A DNA stretch of 64,000 nucleotides from Scolanthus callimorphus (GCA_033964015.1 CM066918.1:25689387-25753386); one strand, 5' to 3'. Counted from the stretch's first letter, positions 15,033 to 25,985 are shown. Numbers and translations are program-made. Notes: generated by a model not told the origin, from the sequence alone.

Positions 15033-16053
15033 ATGTTGACATTTCTCTTGATAAAAGTGTTCCTTATTGTGAGTGCAGCGCAACTTGTGGGAACAGACGC
15101 GGTTGGTGATTTCCTCTTTATTTCTGGTAAGTACAAATGCGCGCAAGTATCGGTAGATTTTCCCGTCGCGCCGAGAAAAGGTAACACGTTTTGGAATCAA
15201 CTTTTATTTCATATATGGAAAAGGGTTGTAAGTTAATTTTATCATCAAGTGTTAAAAAGTAAACCTCTTTTCATTTTCATTTTCCTTGTTCTTTTTCCTC
15301 AATAACAACTGATAATTCTGTTTGGTTACTTTTCAGAATATCTTGCCTATCTGTGCAAGTTCCGCATCACTCAGCTAATCCTTGCTGCGGTTTACCTGAC
15401 TCTTTTGTACAAACATATCAAGTACACACTAGGATGGTATCACCAGTGGAGGTAAGTCACGGAGAAATGCGCCTGTAAACTGGTTGTTTGCGCTAAAAGG
15501 TTCTAACAAAACGGTCTTTTCTCGGTCTTTTTTCTGAGGCTTGATGAAATACAATACAATACAATATAATACAACGGCTTCTTATCACCAGACAACATAC
15601 TTCAATTGTTTTATGTGCCATCTTTTCAGACTTCAGCGCCCTCCGGTGTTTAATAAAGATATACTGCGCATGAGAGGTAACATCAGGATAACGCCCCCTG
15701 ACCAGCTTCAGTCCATACTGCTGCCACCATGTCCTATTGTACCAAACCCTGGAATTACAAGAGCCTCCCTCAACCTGCCAGACTTCCTACAGCAAAGCTC
15801 AATCAACCTTATCTCAGTATCACATGAGGACTTCAAGATCCTAGAAAGAGCACTTCTATCCCCTACTGAATATTGTTCCCACATGGTGGCCCAATCCAAG
15901 GATGTCCCTCTAAACGATCAAACGGATCTTGATGGCAGCACAGTACATCAGGCTGACAAGGTGTTGACTCAGAGGGACATAACTAACAAGGTGCTGCTGT
16001 GTGGAGGGGTCATTATTGGCCTCTTCATTGGGTGCCGATACTTCAGAAACTGA
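15033..16053 (+). CDS. Array gene copy 3: unrecognised 210-residue membrane protein
   Basis: Exons 15033-15126, 15337-15451 and 15630-16053. Differs from copies 1-2 at several residues (RMRGNIRITPPDQ for RMGGSIRITPADQ; KVLTQ for KVFTQ; ILAAVY for ILVTVY), with the frame, splice sites and hydrophobic segments kept. Poly(A) signal at 16145-16150. Maintained frame in a diverged copy argues that the product is selected. Confidence 0.82.
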
Positions 16054-16657
16054 ACCACTCTGGACTTGGTTGGACAACTTGCTTTCTTTTTTTGTACTGC
16101 GGCACTTTCCTTGTATCATTATGATAAAGGTCTGGATGGTTAGGAATAAAGCAGTTCTGTTGCACCTAACGATTTTGTCATTCGTCTGTTTATCTCCCCC
16201 CCCCCCCCCCCCAACCTCGCTGCCAGTGCCTTTACCTTCGCTTGAGGGTGGGTAGGGTGGCCTTTCCCATCCTACTCCCACGCGAAGGGAACGAGGTTGC
16301 GCGCCTTAGTCCCGAATCAACGACATTCAAACGTTTTTGATGGGAGACGATAAGGTTTTCGAGGTCAGGCCTTAACCGCTTGACAACATGGGAGTTAATT
16401 TGACCGGCGCATCTTATTTGGGTATAGCGTACGGCGCGCCACCTTAATTGAGGTTCAGATGCGAAACCGTTCACCAATTGCGAGAGTAGCGAAATAATTG
16501 CTTTTACGTATATGCTCTAGAGGCGACATATAAGGATGGTTTCCATATATGGCCTTGGTTCCCGATTATAAGCTCCAGTCGATTTTATATACGCTACCCT
16601 TCGGTTATCACATCGCCTGCGCTATTCCAAGAAATGGCGCGCTACTCCTCTCGACCT

Positions 16658-16658
<1 letters not shown>

Positions 16659-16732
<74 letters not shown>
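16659..16732 (+). tRNA. tRNA-Asn (GUU)
   Basis: Consensus copy, first tRNA of the degenerate fourth unit. Confidence 0.96.
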
Positions 16733-16737
<5 letters not shown>

Positions 16738-16841
16738 ATTTTTCACTTTCCTTTTGGTGGTCAAAGGGTTCAATCAGCGAACGCTTTGGTGTTGCCTGTT
16801 GATCAATTAATTTCGATCATGATTGTCAAATGAAATGCATA

Positions 16842-17801
16842 TAGTGGTTTCAATAAAGTTTGTCACCCAAAAGACTAAAGCCTCAAGCTGTCGGCGCCAA
16901 GCCTTGAGAGTCATTTATTGTCTCACGTGCTAATCAAAATTCAATTCGATTTACGCGCGTGTTGGGAACAGCGCGATTTTTAATTGATAGTGCACTTCAA
17001 ATCTCAAATTGGAGGGCGCAAGAACTTTATTCTTAAACGTGAACGACAGTACTGCGTACAATATTAAGCTGTCCATTTTGCTTTTCACGCTTTTCCTTTT
17101 TCAAGAAGGAAATCAAATATTGACGGGGTATTTTGTGAGATGATTGCATGAGACCAGAACTACTGAAACTCCGCTGGAATATTCTGTAGAACAAATATCT
17201 AAAGAAAGAAATATTTCTATTCTGTCCGTTTTTGCTTGAGTTATCCTACACCTTCGAAGGTATAATGAAAGTAAATTATCGGAACGCTCGCGTAAAAATT
17301 CAAAAGACGCGCTTATTAATAATTAGTAGCAATACATCTGATACATCTTCAGAAAGCTTTCTAGGCGCCCGAAATAAAATTTCAATTGAGCACTCGATTG
17401 GAACGAAGTACAATTATTATAATTGTAAGTGTCTTTATTTCATTTCTTTGAGAAGCGAACTCTTTGAGCAAAATAAACACAGAATGCTAATTGTATCATC
17501 CAAACAATTTTGAGGGAAATTAGATTTTGGGTTGTGACCGTGAAATGTCAAATTTTGCTGAGCTTTGGCTGAAATTTTTATCAGACATTCGCTCTAAGCA
17601 TTCACGTTTTTAGATGCCAGTGCAATTCTCTCACTCGAATTCGGAAACACGCTAAGTCTAAGGTCGACTTCGCTCATCGCGCGCGGCATTTTTGACTGAT
17701 GGAGAATATTTGTTATTCAAAGCACGAATGACCCACAATGCTTGGCGCCGACAGCTTGTAGGCTTTAGTCTTTGGGGTGACAAACTTTATTGAAACCACT
17801 A
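16842..17801. mobile_element. 960 bp non-autonomous DNA transposon, TA target duplication
   Basis: Inverted ends of about 70 bp (TAGTGGTTTCAATAAAGTTT...) with few mismatches, flanked by TA (16840-16841 and 17802-17803). The empty site is visible in unit 3 (GCATAATTG near 14558), so insertion followed the array duplication. The internal 93-residue ORF (17232-17513) resembles no transposase I know. The TA duplication fits Tc1/mariner-type mobilisation. Confidence 0.9.
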
Positions 17802-17951
17802 TAATCATCTTTCATTCATACGTTATGACACGACTCACTGCATTCGGCGCGTGGTGAACATTTTTTTTGTGTTGTACTGTGGACGAACAAACCGCGACAC
17901 GTTCAACACTTTTCCAATGGAGTTCAATGACACGCTATTCCTCTCGTTCTC

Positions 17952-18025
<74 letters not shown>
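17952..18025 (+). tRNA. tRNA-Asn (GUU)
   Basis: Consensus copy, second tRNA of the degenerate fourth unit; the membrane-protein gene does not follow it. Confidence 0.96.
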
Positions 18026-18030
<5 letters not shown>

Positions 18031-18227
18031 TTTGGGGGGGATTACATAATCGCAAAAAGGAGCGACATAGGGACGCCATAACTATTTCGTTTTTCGCCGT
18101 GAATATTCCTTTGAAAAACATGAATCAAAGTTCATATCAGTGCACAATTTGGTCATAGTTTATAGAGGAGAATGGTTAGGAAACCTGACACCCTGTTATT
18201 GTACTATCTCTTTGTTCACTTTTTCAG

Positions 18228-18391
18228 GAATCCTTTTTTTGTGTGCAGGATCACGGTACATAAGTACCAAAATTCAACCAGTAAGATTCAGTGAACAACC
18301 AGACATGGACCAGATATTAGATGAGGGTGAAACAAAAGATTGTGCAGGATCAATATCACGTGATAGCCCCTCTCAACATCCAGCCCATTGA
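18228..18391 (+). CDS. Possible orphan terminal exon
   Basis: A strong acceptor (TTCACTTTTTCAG) precedes an open frame starting ILFLCAGSRYIS and ending DSPSQHPAH with TGA at 18389-18391. It begins in the phase that would accept exon 1 of the array gene (split glycine), and its opening hydrophobic segment followed by RYIS loosely echoes the array gene's C-terminal GCRYF. No matching exon 1 lies between tRNA 17952 and this exon. It may be an alternative last exon, a relic, or chance. Confidence 0.3.
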
Positions 18392-18894
18392 GTTGACGCT
18401 TTGAAGTTTGCCGGGCTTCCCAACCATTCCACTCCATTACTTAACTATGATTTGGTCTAGCCTTGATAAAATTGATAAAAGAAAAACTAAAATAATAGCG
18501 CGGATTTCAGATGAGTGTCGAAACCTAAACGCAAAGCAAATGCACTCCGCCAATCAAAATCACAACAAATTCAATAAGCGAGCCAATCAGGAGACGAAGT
18601 ATGACTTGCGTGACCCAAGAAAAGAAGAATCAGTGTTTTTTTTTCATGTTTTGTCATTGGTTGACTAAACAAAAAATGCAAGACCTCAACCAATAACAAC
18701 GTGTAGAAAACGCAAGTATGATTTACGTTCGACACTCATATGAAATCCGCTCTAAATGGATCCGTTCTGCTTTTGAACGTTCCAACGAACAAGCCACAAG
18801 TTTATTAGTGTACTGTGGGGAAGGGGGATCGAAAGAGTCAAAGGATGCGCCTTATCTGCCGCATCTGCAGTCCTAGTGCAGGTGCAGCAAAAAT
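18392..18894. other. Intergenic stretch in the degenerate unit
   Basis: Contains an imperfect inverted pair: TTTCAGATGAGTGTCGAA near 18506 and TTCGACACTCATATGAAA near 18727. Probable MITE of about 250 bp; no gene. Confidence 0.4.
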
Positions 18895-18977
18895 GGTGCC
18901 AGAAACGCATTTTGTCCATGCAAAATCGCCATGCCCAATTCTATTTGAAAAACTTATTCACTGAAAATCTCATCCTT

Positions 18978-19036
<59 letters not shown>

Positions 19037-19051
19037 CCCCACCCGGGGACG
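18978..19051 (+). tRNA. tRNA-Asn (GUU), T-loop variant
   Basis: Consensus except TTCAACC for TTCAAGC in the T-loop. Stems intact. Confidence 0.88.
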
Positions 19052-19294
19052 TTTTTTTTTTTTTGTTTGGTAACGTTTTGTCAAAGGATAAATATTCCAT
19101 TGTGCACGCGCATATAAATATCCTCCACCAATCACATTGCAGCGCGCGCAGCTACGAAACAGTCACGCACCTTGTTCTGTTTTACAAGTCGCGCTTAGCA
19201 ACGCACCAAACACACTCAGTCTTGTCCTCAACTTGACTGGATCTTTTCCAAATCGGAAAGCGAAATTTCATGCTTGAGACGGAAATATCTGATA

Positions 19295-19388
19295 ATGTTG
19301 ACATTTCTCTTGATAAAAGTGTTCGTTATTGTGAGTGCAGCGCAACTTGTGGGAACAGACGCGGTTGGTGATTTCCTCTTTATTTCTG
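19295..19388 (+). pseudogene. Array gene fragment (exon 1 only)
   Basis: Intact exon 1 (start codon, 31 codons, donor GTAAGT) and its upstream region, but the copy stops in intron 1 at the 19484 junction. Exons 2 and 3 are absent before the next tRNA. A truncated copy unless it splices to distant exons. Confidence 0.85.
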
Positions 19389-19567
19389 GTAAGTACAAAT
19401 GCGCGCAAGTCTCGGTAGATTTTCCCGTCGCCCAGAAAAGGTAACACGTTTTGGAATCAACTTTTATTTCATATATGGAAAAGGGTGCCAGAAACGCATT
19501 TTGTCCATGCAAAATCGCCATGCCCAATTCTATTTGAAAAAAATTATTCACTAAAAATCTCATCCTT

Positions 19568-19641
<74 letters not shown>
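19568..19641 (+). tRNA. tRNA-Asn (GUU)
   Basis: Consensus copy; last tRNA of the array. Confidence 0.96.
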
Positions 19642-20039
19642 GTTTCTTTTTTTATTTTAAATTTATAATTATAATATACATTTTTTTAAATCTTAAAATA
19701 CATCGTGTTATATCGCTATCAAATATTTACTAGAATTATTACTAAAATATAGAAAAATATAAATTCTCTTAAAAATTTTTGTATCCCGATGAAGGCTGTT
19801 TGAAATGTCCAAAATATAGGTGATTCGCTTTGTAACTAATATAAAAATATAGTTCAAAATAATTTGTTTCCATTGTTCCATTGACTAATAGTTTGCATAA
19901 AAGCATATTTGTCACATTGCATTCATCTATTATTTTCGATAAACGAGGAGTTATAAAGGGCAATCGATACGACATACCTGAAGCATTAAAATATAATATT
20001 TCACTGTACAATTTACTAATAAAGTCGCGCCTTGCGCTC
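19642..20039. other. AT-rich end of the array
   Basis: Very AT-rich, no homology to the array units, no gene seen. Confidence 0.4.
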
Positions 20040-20047
20040 CTCTGAAC

Positions 20048-20412
20048 CCGCCTTCCCGAGCCCCCTTAAATTGTCCAATATCATCAGATAGAATCTAGCG
20101 GGCCTGATAAGGGTATTTTCAAGTTCTTTACGGTGCCTCCCCGAGCCCCCTTTATTTAACTAAAATCATCAGATAGAATCTAGCGGGCCTTATTAACGGT
20201 ATATTTTCAAGTTATTTGCGATGCCTTCCCTGAGCCCCCTTAAATTAACCTATATCATCAGATAGAAACTGATGATGCGATCTGATGATTCAAAGGGTAT
20301 TTCCAAGTTCTTTGCGTTGCCTCCCCCGAGCCCCCTTAAGCCAACCTATATAATCAGATCGAATCTAGCGGTCCTGCTAAAGGTATTTTCAAGTTGTCTT
20401 TGCGGTGCAACC
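20048..20412 (-). repeat. Minisatellite of ~86-96 bp units reaching into the zinc-finger gene
   Basis: Four to five units with CCGAGCCCCCTTAA, ATCATCAGATAGAATCTAGC and GGTATTTTCAAGTT, starting near 20048, 20134, 20222, 20318 and 20405. The last unit contains the zinc-finger stop codon and its final codons. Confidence 0.85.
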
Positions 20413-21508
20413 AGACGTGATCACTGAGTTGGGAGGCGCGTATAAAACCCTTACTACAAACAAAACACTTGTATGGTTTATCATCAGTATGTGTGAACTC
20501 GTGTCTCTTAAGAACAAACAAGCGCGCGAATTTTTTCCCGCACGTTTCGCACTGAAACTGCTTATCCCTGTGGGTCAACATGTGACGCGCCAGGCCACTG
20601 GACTGTGTGAAGCTCTTGGAACACTTTTCGCAATGGAACTTTTTCTCCCCCTTGTGTGTAAGCTGTACGTGCCGTTTAAGATTCTGTGGTGCGGCAAATT
20701 TTTTGTTACATTCCGGACATGGAAATTGTTTTCCCTTTCCTGCTTCTTGGTCTTTGTGTTTTTGAATGTGTAACTTTAGCGTATCTGGTCTACAGAAAGT
20801 TTCCCAGCAAAATATGCAAGTGTGCGCTCCGACTTCGTCATGGGCGGATTTCGCGTGCCGACGTAGATGGCTTGACTGCTTGAAACTTTTCTCGCATTTT
20901 GAACAGCTATGTTCCTTTGGATTTTCACTACCATCTCTTGTAGGTTCTGAACCACTCTCCTTTCTTTTATCGGGCTCGTTATTCTTTTTCGATACACTCA
21001 ACCTCGGTACTTGATCATCAATTTCGTCATCAATGTTGTTATCCTCCGAGCAAGTTTCTTCTGATCCCGTTGATTCTTCATTCAGTTTCGGTAACCACTC
21101 TTGATCTTCAAAATCATCGTCGTCATCTTCCGACCAATTTTCTTCTTCTAATTCTTCATACTCTTGCAAATCAAAAGTCCTCTTCACTGGCCTCTCTCTA
21201 ATAGATCTTCTAACTTTCTCAACTTCAAATTTAAGTGGTGCTTCATTATTTTCATTTTTAAAATCCTCTTTGATTAATTCCAAGTCTTTGTCCTCTTGTT
21301 TGAATGCAATTATTCTCTCCACTAAGGTTTCTAGATTTTTAACTTTGTCCCCGGAAGTGCAATTTTGATCACATCGATTTGATGATATAGTTAGAGTGTT
21401 ATTATTGCTGTCGACTTCTCCAGAGAAACCGAAGTCTGTTTCTTGTTTTACTGAAAGAAGTACGTCTGCGACACAAACAAGATTGTCTTTGCTATCCGCA
21501 TCCTCCAT
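20354..21508 (-). CDS. C2H2 zinc-finger protein, six fingers
   Basis: Single coding exon, 384 residues from the ATG at 21508 (MEDADSKDNL). The longer open frame upstream starts at a TTG, so I use this ATG. An acceptor (TTTCTTTGCAG) just before 21591 indicates a spliced 5' UTR. Residues 1-190 are acidic and low-complexity with a basic patch (RRSIRERPVKR). Six C2H2 fingers follow at about 202-223, 231-251, 264-285, 293-313, 320-340 and 348-368; each shows the Cys pair and His pair. The linkers are not uniform TGEKP type. Probably a nuclear DNA-binding regulator; no vertebrate orthologue recognised. The last 13 or so codons fall in the adjoining minisatellite. Confidence 0.9.
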   Translation of the reverse strand: MEDADSKDNLVCVADVLLSVKQETDFGFSGEVDSNNNTLTISSNRCDQNCTSGDKVKNLETLVERIIAFKQEDKDLELIKEDFKNENNEAPLKFEVEKVRRSIRERPVKRTFDLQEYEELEEENWSEDDDDDFEDQEWLPKLNEESTGSEETCSEDNNIDDEIDDQVPRLSVSKKNNEPDKRKESGSEPTRDGSENPKEHSCSKCEKSFKQSSHLRRHAKSAHDEVGAHTCIFCWETFCRPDTLKLHIQKHKDQEAGKGKQFPCPECNKKFAAPQNLKRHVQLTHKGEKKFHCEKCSKSFTQSSGLARHMLTHRDKQFQCETCGKKFARLFVLKRHEFTHTDDKPYKCFVCSKGFIRASQLSDHVWLHRKDNLKIPLAGPLDSI

Positions 21509-22005
21509 TGGAACAGAAAAAGAAAATGCTCTTGATGCTGTCAAAGGCCAACACGAGAAGCAGGGAAAATTCTAACGTTGAATTCACTGCCCTGCAAAGA
21601 AAAAGAAAAGGTCGTTTTTACTTATCAAGAAATCACATAATTATTCATACTATCCTCTTAAATTCGTCCATTTTGCGCTGAAACAAGATCCTACAGATGC
21701 ACTCTACATAGTGAACGGGTTGTTTTGGCCATTGCAGAGGCAACGTAAAGAACACGCAATGGCATTGTCTCGTGATTGATGGCCCGGATTCTCTAAAACA
21801 GGGCAGAAATATGAACCGGCAGTACCAATGACGGATCTAGGGGGTGCACAGGGGCAGCATTCCCCCCTTTTCGGGAGATTTTTCCATACATTTACTGTAT
21901 TTAATGAAGGAAGTTTGCGAATAGTTGTCCTTTTTCAGTCCCTGCGTCCAAGAAAAACTTCCAGGGCAACTTATATTGAATTTAAGAGATTGGAAAAGCT
22001 CATCC

Positions 22006-22094
22006 TCGCGCGCCAAGGTCCTCCCCTCACCTCCCCCCAGGGGAAGGAGGAGGCGGGGGGGGGGGAACCCTGGCGCGCGAGGATGGGAAAAGCT
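22006..22094. repeat. GC-rich foldback hairpin
   Basis: CATCCTCGCGCGCCAAGG and CCCTGGCGCGCGAGGATG are reverse complements around a G-rich loop. Small MITE or hairpin. Confidence 0.6.
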
Positions 22095-22314
22095 ATGCGA
22101 AGTTATGCGCGTGCTTGGGTAATTTTGGATTTCTTGACCAATCGTATCAGAGCACGCGCAGCGACGAAACAGTCGTGAAAATTACGCAACTTGTTCTGTT
22201 TTGCAAGGCGCGCTTAGCAACGCACCAAACATAGTCAGTCTTGTCCTCAACTTGACTGGATCTTTTCCAAATCGGAAAGCAAAATTTGATTCCTTGAGAC
22301 GGAAATATTTGATA

Positions 22315-23400
22315 ATGTTGACATTTCTCTTGATAAAAGTGCTCCTTATTGTGAGTACAGCGCAACTGGTGGGAACAGACGCGGTTGGTGATTTCCTCTT
22401 TATTTCAGGTACGTAGAAATGCGTACACTTTTGTGCGTCGCGCAAAAATGACCGCACAAACTTGTGATTTGGTTTCACCGGGAGTGACAAAAGGCGCGCA
22501 TGTTCAGTTGAGTAACAGTGGGGAAAACATAAGAAGTTTGCGTGGAATAAGTTTCGATTTGTAAAAGGGAATCGCATATAGTTTGGTTATAAGGTGTTCG
22601 AAACTTTTACCATCTTTCATGTTTGCCGATTAAACTTTATCTGGTTTATTTTCAGAATATCTTGCCCATCTGTGCAAGTCTCGCATTACTCAGCTAATCC
22701 TCGTGACGGTTTACTTGACTCTTTTGTATAAACATATCAAGTACACGCTAGGATGGTATCACCAGTGGAGGTAAGAAAAAGAGCAACAATTACTGCAGAC
22801 CACGCTTTCAAGTGGTTGGTCTTATAAGTGGTGGGGTTAATACAATAAATTTAGTGATCCTGGAAAGGGGAAAGCCCCCCATCCACCCTCTGCCAGCCAC
22901 CTCGGAGAGAATGTCAGTATTACAAAATTAGTTAAAAGAACTTTGAATGTTATTCATTCATTCTCTGTCATCTTTTCAGACTTCAGCGTCCTCCGGTGTT
23001 CAATAAAGACATACTGCGCATGGGAGGTAGCATCAGGATAACGCCTGCTGACCAGATTCAGTCCATACTGCTGCCACCATGTCCTATTGTACCAAACCCT
23101 GGAATTACAAGAGCCTCCCTCAACCTGCCAGACTTCCTACAGCAAAGCTCAATCAACCTTATCTCAGTATCACATGAGGACTTCAAGATCCTAGAAAGAG
23201 CACTTCTACCCCCTACTGAATATCGTACCCACATGGTGGCCCCATCCAAGGATGTCCCTCTACAGGACTTAGCTGAGTGTGATTGTAACACAATGCAGGT
23301 TGATAAAGATCTGGCTGAGGGGGGCAACATGCACAAGATGCTGTTCTGTGGTGGGGTTATTATTGGCCTGTTCATTGGGTGCCGATACTTCAAAAACTGA
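22315..23400 (+). CDS. Array gene copy 5 (diverged, no tRNA): 209-residue membrane protein
   Basis: Exons 22315-22408, 22656-22770 and 22980-23400, same phases as the array copies. Exons 1 and 2 and the first two thirds of exon 3 are nearly identical to copies 1-3, also at synonymous sites. The introns share no obvious similarity, and about the last 45 residues before the terminal hydrophobic segment differ (LQDLAECDCNTMQVDK). That segment itself is kept (GGVIIGLFIGCRYFKN). About 180 bp of upstream sequence is homologous to the array, but no tRNA precedes it. Likely the ancestral or a sister copy. AATAAA at 23537-23542. Confidence 0.85.
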
Positions 23401-24600
23401 ACTTCTTATCATTAGATAAAGACACTGAATGGACAATATCTGTTGATCAACTGTATTTTTGACTAATTTTGGATCATCATTCTTCAACTGGCGTGGAAGT
23501 AATTCCTATCCTGATTTGTGTCAATAACCATTTGTAAATAAAACACATTCTGGTACCCATACTGTTCTTTGTCTAGACAGATTATTTCCTGAATCGGCTC
23601 TCTGGACAGATGGGTTGGGGAAGGAGGGAAGAGGCGGGGGTGGGGGGGGGGGAATGTTGGTGCTGTAATCACATAAGATCATTTTGACAATCAGTTCAGT
23701 GGTAGACCCAGGGGTGGTTCTTTGGGTGGCGGATGCACTCCCCGTTGCAATACAAAAAAAGTGGTTTCTAACAGGAAATGTAATCCCTAAGACTAGTTTC
23801 TAGAAACTCTATTGACCAATTTGGTCTGAAACGCACCCCCTTTCTAAAAACTTGGAAACACTCCAGCAGCATGACATGTCAATCTTTTGGATAGACCATT
23901 TTGGGAAAATTATTGGAGCTACATGTCTGAATAAGATTTAGACATAGTTAAACACAAGTTGTCACCTGGGTTGATCCTAGTTTGACCCCTTAGTCAGATC
24001 ACAGTCATCCCATCATGGTAGGTGGAACAGATTTCAAAGTGAGGGGGCTCAGAGACAATTGCATATGGTTAAGTGTGTGTTTGGGGGGGGGGGGGAGTGA
24101 GTTCACAGAAAACATACAAAAATCTGTTAAAAAGTGGGGGGCTCAGATGCCCCTCTGCCTCCATGGCTAGCCAAGCCATCATGATTTCTTTATGAGTTTG
24201 TTTACATATCAACTTGTTGAGCTTATAATAATATGATGTTATTGGTTTTCAGTTGTGTTCCAAGATGAGATATCTCTGTTGGAAAACTCTGAAAGTACTC
24301 TGGGAAACAGTCAAAGCTTTATACAGGATAAACAGTCAAACTCGAATTACATGTCGTTGATCATTTCCGCTCTATATCAGGAAATTTGATAAGCTTAACT
24401 TAAAACGAGAATAGTTTAGAATGATGTAAGTTATTAAAGCTTCTGTTTACTTCGTAACTAGTAACTCTAAATCAATTCCAAAGCAGTTTTTGTTTATGCT
24501 TAACCAAAGAAGTGAATGAGCAACCGAGACGGAGGTTGAGTATCGTTTACTACAGAGATTTGCATGCCGATGGTGGGATAAATATGTGCTCGAATGCCGA
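23401..24600. other. Intergenic stretch with dispersed repeats
   Basis: Copy 5 poly(A) region, then G-rich tracts (near 23635 and 24085) and a degraded piece with GGCGGATGCACTCCCC resembling repeat fragments near 40474 and 50740. No gene seen. Confidence 0.4.
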
Positions 24601-24601
24601 T

Positions 24602-24916
24602 GCAATGGGCTATGCCATAAAAAATTTTTACCCCCCGGGTTGAGGACCAAGGAATTCTTCAGGGTAGGAGCTTGAAGGTTGAAAGAATTCTTTGGGGTAG
24701 CAGCGATTAAGACTAAAGAATTCTTGGGGGTCAAGGCCTGAAAATGCAAAATTCTTGGGGGTGACTGTAAAATTCTTGGGGGTAACTGCTGAAAATTCGT
24801 CAAAATTAAAGAATTCTTCGGGGTGAGCACATGAACTAAAGAATTCTTTGGGGTAATCGTATTTAGTAGGTCCTCAACCGGGGGGGTACAAATTTTTTAT
24901 GGCATAGCCCAATGCA
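24602..24916. mobile_element. TIR element filled with AAAGAATTCTTGGGGGT motifs
   Basis: Ends GCAATGGGCTATGCCATAAA and complement. The inner ends hold ACCCCCCGGGTTGAGGACC and its complement. Between them lie about seven copies of AAAGAATTCTT(T/G/C)GGGGT, all in one orientation, spaced 25-50 bp. No coding capacity. Confidence 0.8.
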
Positions 24917-25983
24917 AATCAATGCTTCGGCTCGATTTATTCGAAATCCATTCGAGTATTGCTTCAAGTATAATTGGGTTTTCCTCCGTAAAACTTACGG
25001 GAAAGTGATTAAAGTACTTACCAATAGAGACGCTAGATATAAACAGAGACTGTCAGCTGTCTGGTTCGTTAATTTATGCTTGTTCACTTCATCATCGTTT
25101 GTTTCGTGTGTTGTGTTCTTGTTCCCTTCCGTGGGACTGGGCTGCAGTACCACAGGAAGCCCACATACGTTGTCGAGCTCGTAAAAAATAAGTAATGTTT
25201 TTCAGTTTTTTCTTGTGTGCTATCGATGCGCTGAATAATAAAACCATTATCCTGCTCGATTTTGCAGAATGTCGTCTTTAATCTGATTTAGCCAACTCGG
25301 GGCTGCGTTCCTCAGGCTAATTCTGCGCAATCTTGCAGGATAAGGGTTACTTTTACTCTGCGTCTATTAAATGCATTTAGAGCAGAAATAAATAATATGG
25401 AAAGCATCCTTAAACAAAATGTTCAATTAAAATACTAAAATTACTTCTTTTATTGAAAGTACATGTATGTTCCATCCAACGTAGCAGAAAAAGAAATTAA
25501 CCACTAAAATGACGACCTGATAACATTGCAAGTTGTTCGAGTGCGAAAAATTATTCGTTTGCGACTAGCACTCCAGGGCGGGTTACGCACCCATGAGGGG
25601 TGTTTTTTTTTTAGGGGCCGACCGCTTTCACTTTTGAGGGGGGGATGGCCCCTAAAACAGATGCAATCCTAGGATGTTGGTAATTCCAGGTAACTTAGGA
25701 ATTAGGAGCGACTAAACTATCAGTAAAGCCGTGAACATGCCAAATTCACGAGGACACACACCTAGCGGAAAGCCGTATCTCAAGCTATCCTATTAGCGCT
25801 CGGTAAAAAGCGGGAGATTGAGGCGAGCGGATTTCCGCTGATAGTCAATAAGAAGTTAAAGTAACTCTCATTTTATTGCTTTCAATTTTTATTATGAGAC
25901 ACCCTACTATTACAGTCAGATGCTTGGGCTTGCTATTACTTTCTCGTGAAAAGAGAACATGGTTTGTTTTCAAGGCGTCCCTT
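24917..25983. other. Intergenic stretch, no gene seen
   Basis: AT-rich sequence with a T-run and G-run near 25610-25640. No exon, RNA or element boundary recognised. Confidence 0.35.
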
Positions 25984-25985
25984 AA

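Larger units (their letters stand above)
14380..16658 (+). repeat. Tandem array unit 3, ~2.28 kb
   Basis: Same order as units 1 and 2, more diverged: the second tRNA has GGGGGCG at its 3' end, and a 22 bp stretch repeated as ACGCGCTTATAGATATCCTC in units 1-2 is single here. Confidence 0.9.
18895..19641 (+). repeat. 589 bp partial tandem duplication
   Basis: The segment from GGTGCCAGAAACGCATTTTG through the tRNA-Asn occurs at 18895-19051 and again at 19484-19641. The junction near 19484 cuts into the first intron of the array gene fragment. Confidence 0.85.

Noticed and set aside
21509..21544. Extra 12 N-terminal codons of the zinc-finger protein
   Set aside because: Open frame begins at TTG, not ATG; first ATG is at 21508 and an acceptor lies upstream.
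24602..24916. CRISPR-like or telomere-like repeat array
   Set aside because: Motifs are irregularly spaced inside an element with inverted ends in a eukaryotic genome; no spacer structure.
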